This document shows, one piece after another, positions 11,278 through 22,140 of a stretch of 64,000 nt of DNA. The position numbers and the translations under genes are program-made. Numbering within the stretch: the stretch's first letter is position 1; each line of letters begins with the position of its first letter. The DNA is taken from NCBI GenBank assembly GCA_027422505.1, contig JAPQWV010000326.1, positions 491,001-555,000 on the forward strand. The letters are read 5' to 3'. This stretch comes from Craterostigma plantagineum. Lineage: Eukaryota; Streptophyta; Magnoliopsida; Lamiales; Linderniaceae. The notes beneath the pieces were generated by a model. That model was not told the origin of the DNA. It was given only the letters and a program-made list of their open reading frames with translations, and did no database searches.

Positions 11278-12853
11278 CTAGTTATTGTCAGCCTTCTCCT
11301 CAGCATCATTTGGAAGTATGGCCTTCGACGTCTCTTCCTCTTTGGACTTTGCCAAAAGTACAAAATAAAGCCCTCCAACCAATGCAAGTGCTCCCAAAAC
11401 ACTACATGTATATGAATTTTCGAAATGCCTTTTTAACATGTATATAGTGCATTTAACAATAATGAAGATCAATGAATACCGTTAGTTATACCTTCCCAAA
11501 GTGATTATTTCTCCAAAGATGAAGGCGGACAGAAGTATAGTGAAGACAAAGATAAGGGGAGTGGTCATGACGAGGTAGACGGGACCTTTCTTTTCCACGA
11601 CCCATGTTTGCAGATAAAACGTAATACCAGTCACAACTATTCCCTATATATATTATTATTGTTAATTAAAAACACGACGCCTAGCATATATACATAGTTT
11701 CTACAATATAATAAATCAGTTTTAAGCATACAACTTACGCAGTAGGCTATTGATAGAAGAGAAACGTTCCACTGAAGTCGCCATTGAATAGCAGGGTCGT
11801 CGTCGTCCCTATATAGTGTGAAGGCAAGAGCGACTAAAGACGACTGTATCGTACTTAGAAAGCATTGGAGAGTCGTTAACAGAAGCTTCGAAGGATAATG
11901 CTTGAGCACTCGGCCTTGTACAACTAACCAAAAGGCCCAAGCTATGTTCGATAGAAATACGAGCGAGACGCCTTTAATCCAATAACTATTATTCGACGTG
12001 GGAGTTATTACTCGATCGCCTTTGCTGCTGATGCTATGGCTGTTGTTGAGATTATTAATTTTGTTAATCAAATGATGGTGCAACAATAGTTTAAATATAG
12101 GGCCCTCGTAAAATGCAATTAAGGCTGATCCTCCTATGCACAGTGACAGGCCTATCAACTTCATCATCCCAGGCCTTGTCCTCATATTCATTTTCTCCAT
12201 CCTTTGATCATATATAAACAACAAGCTGATGAGTTATATATAATTACTATTAGCTTCTATTGGTTCAAATTTAAGGTTTCTTTACTGTACTTTTTTTTTA
12301 TGAACAGTTAGTACCTGAAAAGTACTGCAAGAACGAAAGTTGTAACTGGGATGGTGTTCGTAGTTGCAGCGCCCAAAGATGCTGTCGTATACTGTAAACC
12401 TACTCAGATTAAATCTAAGCTCGTTGTAATTCTGCCAAAAAAAAAAAATAATAATATCATATTGATTATGAAAACAGAATGTATTATTTTAATAAAAAAA
12501 TCTCTAGCCATAACATGGATAGATACACATGCATGCATGCATGCATACCCGAATAGAGATAGCATGAAGATCTTGATAAAGATAGAGAATGACAATGGCG
12601 GACGAGCTGTATTCCTGCATATATGACACACAAAGTTAGACGCAATTAAATATTATATATGTATAAAAATATATATTAATAATAACCTTTCGAAGAAGAT
12701 GGCAAAGGGAAGTAAGAAAAGAGTTGCAGCAGCTTGTCTGTAGAAGACAAACACGAGGGTGTTCATGCCCACATCAAGAGCAAGCTTCGTAAGAATGAAA
12801 TAGCCCGCATAAATCAATCGTATGAGTAAAACTATCAGAATTGTTTTCTTCAT
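11278..12853 (-). pseudogene. WAT1-related (EamA / nodulin MtN21-type) membrane transporter with an in-frame stop
   Basis: The WAT1 family contains ten-helix EamA-fold transporters of the vacuole or plasma membrane, some of which move auxin or amino acids. Six exons join without any phase error: 12853-12687, 12614-12549, 12431-12315, 12201-11739, 11643-11492 and 11401-11278 (363 codons). Family landmarks are the first helix IYAGYFILTKLALDVGMNT, FYRQAAATLFLLPFAIFFER, AATTNTIPVTTFVLAVLFR, the EGP motif in FYEGPIFK, SNIAWAFWLVVQGRVL, GITFYLQTWVVEKKGPVYL and the terminal helix VLGALALVGGLYFVLLAKSKE. The codon at 12406-12404, codon 87, is TGA where the family usually has Gly or another small residue, so translation would stop in an early helix. 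Everything downstream stays open, so the lesion looks recent or erroneous. Start chosen at 12853; no upstream ATG is in frame. Confidence 0.85.
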
Positions 12854-12971
12854 CTTTATGAAGTATATGAAGGGTAGCTTCAAATTATTACCAAGATTGA
12901 TTTATATAATTCTCTTGAGGAGATATATATGGAACGCCGAAGCTATATATATGGGTTGTATATAAAAATCG
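12854..12971. promoter_or_regulatory. Proximal promoter of the WAT1-like gene
   Basis: Several TATATA-like stretches at about 12903-12962 lie 50-110 bases upstream of the start codon on the minus strand. The retroelement LTR begins immediately beyond, at 12972, so the insertion sits within about 120 bases of the start codon. Confidence 0.35.
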
Positions 12972-13188
12972 TGTAGGAATTCTGGGCCGGGCCTCCGGTA
13001 ATTATTAACCGTTTAAAGAGGCCCACGCACACACGCCACACATGAGGAGGGTCCCGGTATAAGCTTGATGAGGTTCCTTCTTAAAACCAATTGGTGATAA
13101 GAGGAGTGGCCCATCAAGCTTATAAACCAATTAATTTTTCATTGCATTTTCGGTGTGGGACTATCCTCCTCACACGTGATATTCAACA
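12972..13188 (-). mobile_element. Solo LTR of the same retroelement family as the TRIM at 34.8 kb
   Basis: Read on the minus strand, this 217-base element starts TGTTGAATATCACG and ends CCTACA, so it has the TG...CA termini of an LTR. It is flanked on both sides by AATCG (12967-12971 and 13189-13193), a 5-base target-site duplication. Internally it shares blocks with the LTRs at 34811-35355: AGTCCCACACCGAAA, GGTTTATAAGCTTG, CCAATTGGTTTTA and CAAGCTTATAC. A perfect 13-base inverted repeat (TATAAGCTTGATG, 13058-13070, and its complement 13112-13124) lies inside. No internal domain is present, which is the usual result of LTR-LTR recombination. Confidence 0.75.
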
Positions 13189-13193
13189 AATCG

Positions 13194-14653
13194 CAACTCA
13201 CATTACTACCGCTACATTTCCTTCTCGTTGGATTTAAATAGCCGTTTCTTTTTTTAATAATTATTATTTATATCTCTAAAATCGTTTCTCTGTTAAATTA
13301 AGTGATCGATCATACATATATTTGTTGAAAGATTTTCTTTTTTCATAGATTCCAAAGGTACGATAAGCAATACCTAGGCGTCGAATAACTTTATGAAATT
13401 CCGTTTACTTAATTTTCATAATTTGTCTTGCTTTTTCGTGGTATGATTTATTGGGCTAACGATAGAAAAATATAAAATTGGTTCATTCTGTTTAAAATAT
13501 TCAGAATCAAAAGCTGGTATTAATATTGGAAGTTTAAGTTTGTGTCACGAAGATGCTTGTAACTTTCCACAGATATGCAGAACATATTCATGTAAAAATA
13601 AATGCCATATTTTTATATGAGGAAAGAATAATATAATTTCTTCAAGTATTATTATATGATTAAAGAAGGAATCGAAGCTTGAAAAGAAATGGAAAAGCAG
13701 GAGCACAATGTTGGTAAATAATTGGAAAGGTAAACTTATATGTGGTCCTTCAAACATCTTTAATCAGTTAATATATCTTCGTATCAATCAATTCATATCC
13801 GAATAAGCATAAGGGAGAATAGTTAAAGCATTCCGATAATATGTTTAATAAAAGGTATAATACCTGCACGAAATTCCTTTTTTTTCTTTTACTTTTCTTC
13901 TATATTTGCTAAATCATGAGGCAGAACTATGACAAGAACCGATTGAAGAGATTAGTGCTAATATGGGGAACTAGCACTGTTAAAGGATTATTGACAGGAC
14001 AATACAACGACCAGCTTTTGTATACATCATCACAATGTGTGAGGGGTCCATGATGATAATCTAATACTGTGTATATAACTAATTGTGTACTATATGTGGT
14101 CAATTAAACCAATAATTGTGCACCATATATAAATAATTGCATCAAGTGATCTGAATTTGAAGGGCTTATACTAATAATATTTGTTCCGAGATGCTCTATT
14201 ATTGCCAAAATCAGGGCTTTCTCGAGCGGCTTTCTTTATGCCTTTGCCCTTCGTGTAATAAAACAGGAAAACGACGATAGAGTATGCAATAAAACAACGT
14301 TTAAACTCGGAAAAAGGAAAAGAAGAAATCTGTAAAAGTTTTAGGTTGACGAGACATGCGAGATAATGGACTTCGAAAATTACTTAAAGCAACAAAGGTT
14401 AGGATTTCTTTTTGAACCAATAAAAAGAACAGATAAAAAAAGAGATCTTGCGGGTTAGATAGATCTTGGAAATTTATATGTCAAAGCTCTATCTAACTTT
14501 AGTCTCTCTCAAAATTAATCAATTGGCAGATTATTCATTAAACCAATCCAGAAGTTAAATACGAACGCTAAATAAAAAAAATGTCCTAAAACTAAATGGC
14601 AGATACCAATCGAAACGATGATTCATGCATAATCATCAGACTGCTTGTTATTT
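13194..14653. other. Intergenic, AT-rich, no gene supported
   Basis: Only short open frames without codon structure are found, for example 13545-13757 (-), and no domain or splice pattern. I see nothing else definable. Confidence 0.45.
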
Positions 14654-14986
14654 CTATCTGCAGAGTTCTTGAAAAACTGGCACCCTAGTCTTTTTCTTAC
14701 CATAAAGAACCTCGTTTATAAGCTTCTCTTCATCCACGCGAGGAGCAATAATTCCATCATCTGAAGGTAACCAAAAACGAGGGCACACAACAGTGTTGTT
14801 AGCTCCACGATCAACGTTAGTTAATGGAGCTGTCATCAGCTGATAATTATGAGGCTTATTGGCCGTGTTACTTCCATCTACTTTTGCGCCATTGTTGGTG
14901 GATAATTGTTTCTGTTTCGAAAGCATTAATTCTCTATCCATGAATCCCTGTAAATAATGCCCTGCAATATATTCGCGATTATACAA
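14654..14986 (-). CDS. Orphan ORF, possible exon of an unidentified gene
   Basis: An open frame covers 110 codons (ATG at 14986, or the more credible ATG at 14941) and ends in TGA after VPVFQELCR. It is mixed-charge with a C-terminal block PRFWLPSDDGIIAPRVDEEKLI that looks like real protein. A plausible acceptor (TATTGCAG) precedes it at about 14964. Upstream, at about 15034-15170 on the same strand, a frame encodes a strongly hydrophobic segment (LVKNLIVLFFVAVVLTLY) ending at a good donor. However, the two pieces do not join in a common frame and the upstream one lacks an ATG. It could be a degraded gene for a membrane-anchored protein. I do not recognise the family. Confidence 0.3.
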   Translation of the reverse strand: MYNREYIAGHYLQGFMDRELMLSKQKQLSTNNGAKVDGSNTANKPHNYQLMTAPLTNVDRGANNTVVCPRFWLPSDDGIIAPRVDEEKLINEVLYGKKKTRVPVFQELCR

Positions 14987-15170
14987 TCATCGATGAAGAA
15001 AGATTTCATCAACTATACATCCATACAACTTACGTTACGCGCGTAGGTTTTCCTGAGAATCAATTGACGTGTACCTCCCCTATAGAGTGTTAGGACAACT
15101 GCGACGAAGAACAAAACTATTAGGTTTTTTACTAAATAGGCCAAGGAATAGGATCTGATCCGAATCTTCG

Positions 15171-15896
15171 GATGAATATAGTTTCGGAACTAATGGCTAT
15201 TTTTGGCACTTCTTGATTGAATCATAACGGAAATTCATGGCATATAATGATATAATATGCATGCGTTACGGGGTTTGTTATATATGTTATATATGTATGG
15301 TCATTTAAAGTAAATCTTTGACAAAATCGCCTTACTATTATACGTTATTTGAAATTGGAAATCATAAATTATGGATACTTTTCATCGATAGCAGGAGGAG
15401 AGGTGAACGGTTTTCCCAGGTAAGAAGTCCTGCGGATTATTACTTAATTGCAGTTGAAATATATATGCCAGAATGATGGAAGTAAAAATATATTTGATGT
15501 AAATTGAAATCGTAAATGGTCGCATTCATAGCCCTCGTTGCACTATTATTGCATGCCTTTCCATCTCGTCAACCATGTATGCAAATTAAATTCACGGACA
15601 TGAATCGACTCGAATGTTGCATGTAAGTTATCGTCCTACCTTAATCAGTCTTCTATGTAACAATAATATGATCCTATCATATATCTCACAAAGAGCACAA
15701 GTACACAAATAATGAACACCAATGTCGAAGGGCTCGACTCGATTGGATTGTCCTATAACGGGACATGCAAATACCAATCTTACAGCCTTTCGCAGAAACA
15801 ATTGTCCTATAAATTATTTACCATATAATATATATATATATATATACAGAAGGAGCGTCATTACGCAGCAACATCATCATCAAATTGGATCTCCTC
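15171..15896. other. Intergenic; 3' flank of ABCF5
   Basis: This region contains a (TA)n run at about 15828-15846 and an unconvincing 63-codon frame at 15722-15913 that overlaps the end of ABCF5. No gene is supported. Confidence 0.45.
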
Positions 15897-18866
15897 TTAG
15901 TTCCATCGCTTAGCGTTCTTCGATGCCTTCGATTTCTGTTTAGCTGCTTGAAACGCCTGCACTTTCTGTTTCTTTCGAGCTTCTCTCTCGGCCTAGTTCA
16001 GAACAATAGTCAATACATCATTAGACTAGCGAAATAACGTAATAATAACAAAACGAATCAAGTCCAAGAAAACTGATCATTCAACCTTGGACATTTTGGA
16101 TTTGGCTTTAGCTTTGGGTGACTTCTGCTCAAGTTCTGCTTCGCGTTCGAGCTCCTTTTCCCTCGCTTCAATGTTCTTCTCCAAATAATACTGCAAATAT
16201 GACAGAAAAAGAAAAACGAAAGATAAAAATGTGCTGTGCTCAAGTGAAAACAGAGACGAAATATATCTCAGCTTACATTGTAGTCACCAGCATAGTCCTG
16301 TATGATCCCATCATTAACTTCTATAACTCTGTTGACGATTTGCTTGATGAAGTATCTGTCATGAGAAACTGTAATTACTGTGCCTTCGTACTCGTTTATT
16401 GCCTCCTAAATACCAGAAAAAAAAAGAATCAGGAAAAGAAAAGGAAAAAAAAAAGTATTTCACAGGATTCAATCAAAACCACCAGACCTCAAGCATCTCT
16501 TTTGTTGGTATATCCAAATGATTGGTGGGCTCATCCAAGATAAGCAAAGTCGAAGGCTTAACCATGAACTTGCAGAAGGCAAGTCGTGCCTAAGAATAAC
16601 GTAAAGTATATATCAGCAGGAGAACGACCAATTTGACATACTTGCTTCACATAAACTAAAAGTAAAAGAAAAACATAAAAAAATTTCGTTTATCTACCTT
16701 TTCTCCACCACTCAGAAAAGAGACCTTTCGGTCCAGCATATCAGCCTTGAAGTTGTATCGCCCGAGTAGACCTTTTATGTCGTCTAATCTCCAGTCTTCT
16801 GCCACCTCAGCTACTGTTTCTATTACGGATTTATTCAAATCAAGTGCCTCTGCCTGAGACATACAACCACAGAACTTCAGTCAGAACTAAGATGGAACTG
16901 CATGACACATATAAGAAGAGGATGCAGTAAAACAAGAAACCTGATTCTGTTCGAAATAATTCGGCAAAACATTATGCTCCCCGAGCAAAACGTCTCCATT
17001 GTCTGGTTTTTCCATGCCCATGATCAATTTGAGTAAAGTGCTCTTTCCACATCCGTTTGGACCAAGAATGGCAATTTTCTCTCCCCTCTCAATTGTCAAA
17101 TTTGCATTATTAAATAGAACCTGTTAACAAGTACGATGATACTGTTATACTTCACCGTCGAATCTGAATAAAATAATATCTAGACAAGGCATTTTCTTTT
17201 GTCCTATAGAATTTGAACATGCGAATCACCTTATCCTCGTAACTGAAACTCAGATTTTTTATCGAAACCACAGACCGACCGCTTCTTCCACGATCAGGGA
17301 ACCTGATTTTCATTTGCTTCCTAATGAAAGGTTTCTCTACTTGCTCCTCCTCTTGAAGCTTCTCCAGCTTCTGTTGGCACAAATATTTCAAAATAACAAT
17401 GAATAGCTGCCAAAAAAAACATAATAAAAAGAAGATGCATTGTTCTTTTTCTCTTTTCAAGAAAAACAAATACAAATCTATGGGTCATGGAAGAATAGTG
17501 ACCTTTTCAGCAGTAGAAGCACGGCCAGCATTTGCTCCAGCACTTAACCTGCTGATCAAGTCCTTTGTCTGCTCGATCTCCTTTTGCTGTTTCTCCCATG
17601 CAGCGAGTTGTGCTTCAATCCACGATGCTTTTGAGATCACATAATCTGAGTAATTTCCCTCATATGTCCTCGAAACCCCCATATCTGTGTCAACGATTTT
17701 CGTACACAGCTGATCAAGGAACGCTCGATCATGCGAAATGATGACCATTGGTACATCTTGTTTGGTAAGATAACCCTCAAGCCACTCTATCGTGTCGAGA
17801 TCAAGGTGATTTGTGGGTTCATCGAGGAGTAACAAATCGGGATCCTGAAAATAGTATCAGTAGATGGTCAGCAAAAAAAATCAAAGACACAATCGCCTTG
17901 TAATAGAACCAAACATTCATTCTTAAACCTATGGGAAGTTCCAAGAACATCAAACCAACCCATTGATCATAATAATCACATCAACAAAGAAACAAAGTTC
18001 ATGTATACCTGCAGTAGAATCTTCCCAAGAGACATTCTCATCTGCCACCCGCCACTAAACGAGGCCACAAGCCTATCCCCGTCCTCGGGCGCAAAACCAA
18101 GCTCGGGCATCAACTTACTAATTTTGACATCAACCTCGTCTAAATCCACAGCTTGTGCCCTCCTTTGGAGCAAATCAAACTCATCTAAAAGCCTACCCAT
18201 CAAATCTAAATCATCGACTGATTTTTCAATCGCTTTCTGAACTTTCTCTATCCTCTCAGCAACCTCCATTTCCTCTTTGAAAGCATTCAAAAACTCTTCC
18301 CTCACAGTCCTTGACGACTCCACCTCGAATTCTTGACTCAAGAAAGCGACTTTCATGTTGTTCTTCGCCTTAATCACGTTGCCCGTATCGGGTTCCTCCA
18401 AACCAGCAATAATCCTCAGCTGAGTTGTCTTACCAGCACCATTTACACCAACAAGCCCGACCTTTTCGCCCTTTTTGACTTCCCAATTAATGTTTTTCAG
18501 CACGGTGACACCTTTGTAGCTTTTGCTCACATTTTCTAACCTGACACCTGATGAAATCGAAGACGCACCTGTGGAGTTCTTATTACCCCTCTTGTAATCA
18601 ACATCAGATTGTTCACCGATGTTACCCGATAAAAGGGCTTCGATGTCTACGTCCTCTTCTTCCTCGAGGGCTGTGAGGGTCGATGTTTCAGTGGCAATTG
18701 CGTTTAACTTCGACGAAATTACGAGCGGGCTCTTCAAAATCGGAGAGTAGGCGTATTTGAGGGAGGATTGCGACGTGAAGGTGGCGAATCCGCGGCCGAG
18801 GGGCGGCGCTCCGGCGAGGAGATTCGAGTGAAGGTTCATCGATTGGAGCTTCGAAGCCAAATCCAT
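15897..18866 (-). CDS. ABCF5: ABC transporter F family member 5 (soluble twin-ATPase, GCN20/EF-3 type)
   Basis: ABCF proteins lack membrane domains and act on ribosomes or translation rather than in transport. Nine exons join exactly to 702 residues: 18866-18009, 17844-17503, 17370-17230, 17120-16941, 16853-16698, 16589-16488, 16405-16277, 16190-16086 and 15992-15897. The first ABC cassette has Walker [10 protein letters not shown] (residues 140-148), signature FSGGWQMR and Walker [21 protein letters not shown]. The second has [21 protein letters not shown] and [20 protein letters not shown]. The first ~100 residues are Ser/Leu-rich with few acids until an acidic stretch, consistent with a plastid transit peptide, as reported for Arabidopsis ABCF5. 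The C-terminus is a Lys-rich charged tail. It is divergent from shikimate kinase with 1.17 kb between start codons. Confidence 0.96.
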
Positions 18867-20039
18867 TGCTCGTTACCTTTTCTTCTCAACTTATCAATAA
18901 AGAAAAGCGTTTATAGAGGAGACGTAAAGAGATAAGAAAACACTGAGAAATTTCAACACAGTGTTTTCTCTATCCTCTTCTCGCTCAGTCTCAGTTTCTC
19001 AAAGGCCTCGGCTCAGTCAGTCCATAGAAAATGAACTTTATATTTTTCAGAAATTATAATATTTTACTTACTATATATAAAAAAAAAAGATTATTACCGC
19101 GATCCTCATGATATAAAACGCCAAAAGATAAATAAATATTTGTGGACAAGAAAGACAAATTAAAGGTAAAATAGTGGATAGAGATAAAGCCGTATCGAAT
19201 GAACAACGTATTTGTGGTGCATAGTTCATTCCTCCAAAACTCAGACCAGTCTTATCGTGCCACGTGTCAGAGACATTCTGAGATCGATCAGCCACGCGCG
19301 TGTACAAAGAGAGATAAAATATCACCTCTTTGTGGGCCTTATCTGATAAGGAAGGGCAAATAGTGAAATAGATCAAAGACAAACCCCAAATTTCGCATTC
19401 ATATTGATTGGGCCGACAAATGAATATTATTAAAGTATTTAGGGAGACGATTGTAATTGCTTAAAGCAACAGGGACTGAAATTGTAGTTATGCGCAGTTT
19501 AGTTGGTGGCTCCTCGAGAGACTTTTTACCATATGGCTTTCATGGAAGCGGAGAATGTCCAGTCCAAAGCCACCTACCCTACCCCGTTACTGTCCACCAA
19601 ACTCGTTCGCAAATTCACACTCATTAAATTTGAACAGCATATACTTGTAAAAAACACTCGTTGAATCGTTCGGTATGTCTATTAAGTTGTTCGTTTCTTG
19701 TGTATTTATTATTTTTTGGTGGGCTGGCATGTGTGGGATTAATTGGTTAATTAATTAGACGGTATGAGTTGATTGATTCTTCTTCATTCGAACGTTGTTG
19801 AATAATCGGCGAGCACATTTGGATGGAGGGGAGTGTAATTGGACGCTAAAGATCGGACCTTTGACTTTTTTCTGTTGACGGGTCTATCGTGGCGTCTGAG
19901 TAATATTTCTCGTGTCTGTATTAGTTTCAGCTGAAGCTCATTTCTCTTGTCTTGTTCGCGTTTTCTTTTTCAGAATATCTGAATCCTAGCTAACTCGTAC
20001 AAGTGAGTCTTCGGGGAGAAAAGGGAGTTCGTTTGCAGA
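18867..20039. promoter_or_regulatory. Shared divergent promoter region, ABCF5 / shikimate kinase
   Basis: The 1.17-kb gap between two divergent starts serves both plastid-protein genes. The ABCF5 side has a CT-rich leader near 18960-19010. A CACGTG-type G-box core (GCCACGTGTC) lies at 19259-19268 and an ACGCGCGT element at about 19293. The shikimate kinase side has TTTCTTTTTCAG near 19963-19974, which may be a 5' UTR intron end. No coding frame is credible. Confidence 0.4.
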
Positions 20040-21719
20040 ATGGAGACAAAAGTTTTGCAACCTCTGCAGATGTCTGCGCTGCTGAGAATTCAGGAGAATA
20101 ATTCAAGAAAGCAAATCACTTACCTGGAAAATTTCCAGAAAAGTACTGCAGAGTGGGGTCTTCGGACACATTTGGTGACTAGGAAAGGAAAGTCTCACAG
20201 GCCTGTTGTTGTTCTGAAGGTCTCTCGTTCTTCTGATAACACCCCAGGTATTTGTTAATGGGCACCTTCAAAGCATGCCACTTGTCTCTAATTCCATGAA
20301 TTATCATGTTCGTAGCTTCGCTTTTGGAATCTCGAAGTCGTCCATCGCTGTTGGACGAATCCAAGATTTTAAAGGTGACATTGGCATGCCTATTCCTTAG
20401 ACTCACACACAATTACACACAGACACAAGTGCAGCATCAATTAACCAGCTATCTTGGCACACTTGCAGAATAAATCAGAGGAGGTTGAGCCGTCTCTTGA
20501 AGGACGATGTGTGTATCTTATAGGTAGGTGATGTAACTTTTTATGAAAAAATTGGCTTAAATCTCTTTTTTTTTTTTTTCTATCATCTAAATCAGATTCT
20601 TGATAGCGCAGGTATGATGGGATCCGGGAAAACTACAGTGGGCAAGGTTTTATCAGAAGCCATTGGTTACTCATTCTATGACTGGTTAGCAAGCGTATAA
20701 AAAGTTTCATTGTTTTTCTAGCTTTGCCAATCACGTGCTATATAAAATCAATGAGTTCCCATTGTCGATTATGATGCTCCAGTGACTCTTTAATAGAGCA
20801 GGCGGCCGATGGAATTAGTGTCGCTGAAATCTTCAAGCAATATGGCGAAGGCTTCTTCAGAGAAAACGAGGTACACAGAATTTAGAGCATTGTTTTGAAA
20901 ATATGATGTAGTTTCGCAGGTCGCATGCATAAAGCTCTCATCTTTTCTTGGAATATAATTTAATTTTTCTTCCTTCCTTTGCAGACCGAGGTATTGTATA
21001 AGCTGTCTATGATGCGTCGGTTAGTTGTTTCAACTGGCGGTGGAGCAGTTGTTCGGCCAGTGAATTGGTAAAAGAGGACATTGAAAGATTACTCGAAGTT
21101 TCCAATTTTAACTTCCTTGATATTAATTTGACTAACAACACCTCTCTTGAAGGAAACACATGAGAAATGGCGTCACAGTTTGGCTGGACGTACCTTTAGA
21201 AGCCTTAGCACGGAGAATCACAGCTGTTGGAACTGATTCTCGACCGCTTTTAAACCACGGGTCGGGCGATCCTTACTCCAAGGTAGGTATAGGGACTTGA
21301 ATTCATGAAAAAACCCTGTTAGAGACCTGATGTTATAGTCCTTTACTACGCAGACCATGAAGCGATTATTGGACCTTTTTGAGGAGAGGGGTGAAGCATA
21401 CGCCAAAGCTGATGCAAGAGTCTCTCTAGAAAGTACAAATCTGTTAACAATTTCTTCTTAAAGCTCAGTTTTTTCTTGTCACTCTACTTCATGCTGGGAT
21501 GGCATTGTTTAAACTAGACTTCTTTCATTTTACAGATATCGCGAGTAAGCAGGGTATGAAAGATGTATGCGATGTTACGCCAACTGCTATTGCGATCGAG
21601 GTATTTAATTATTGAAATTTTCCTCTGTATATAGTTCGGTTTTGCATGTTTATTTGGTAAGTGATGATGATGATGATCAGGCACTTGTGCAAATTGAAAA
21701 TTTCTTGAGGAGGCAATGA
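20040..21719 (+). CDS. SK: Shikimate kinase, chloroplast precursor
   Basis: The enzyme phosphorylates shikimate at the 3-hydroxyl with ATP, the fifth step of the plastid shikimate pathway. Ten exons join in frame to 292 residues: 20040-20247, 20316-20374, 20469-20523, 20612-20684, 20783-20870, 20985-21067, 21153-21282, 21354-21432, 21536-21600 and 21681-21719. The first ~95 residues are basic and Ser/Thr-rich and read as a plastid transit peptide. The mature part has the P-loop GMMGSGKTT (residues 108-116), the substrate Asp pair in FYDCDSLIEQ (D131, D133), the GGGAVVRP substrate loop, and the lid Arg in TDSRPLL. The length matches plant precursors. It is divergent from ABCF5 and convergent with DPE1, with about 420 bases between stops. 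Confidence 0.96.
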
Positions 21720-22140
21720 CGGCGTTGACTGATACAGACAAAAGACAACAGTTGTATCATAAGTTTACTTCATTCATCCCTTCAAAGCCAAGCAAGGCGA
21801 GGAAGGGCTCTGTTTTTACTTTTTCAGATTGATGTGTTAACGATGGTGTTGTAGTTTACTGACCTCCACTCTTATAAATTGTTGTAGTTTCCATAACTTG
21901 CATTCATTCAGAGGGTGGGTGGTGCATGAATAATAATCCCACAATTTTAGGTAAGCTACAATAGGTACTATATTTGGAAAATACATAAATAGAATATCAC
22001 GGAGGGCAGTCATTATCACAAATATTGGGTAATTCTTGACGTCTCCACTCACCTCGGTTATTACCAATTATTTATGAAGCATAGATATAGTCGTGAGGGG
22101 TTTCATATTAGTAAGACTTGCTACGCTTGTTGTTCTGTTA

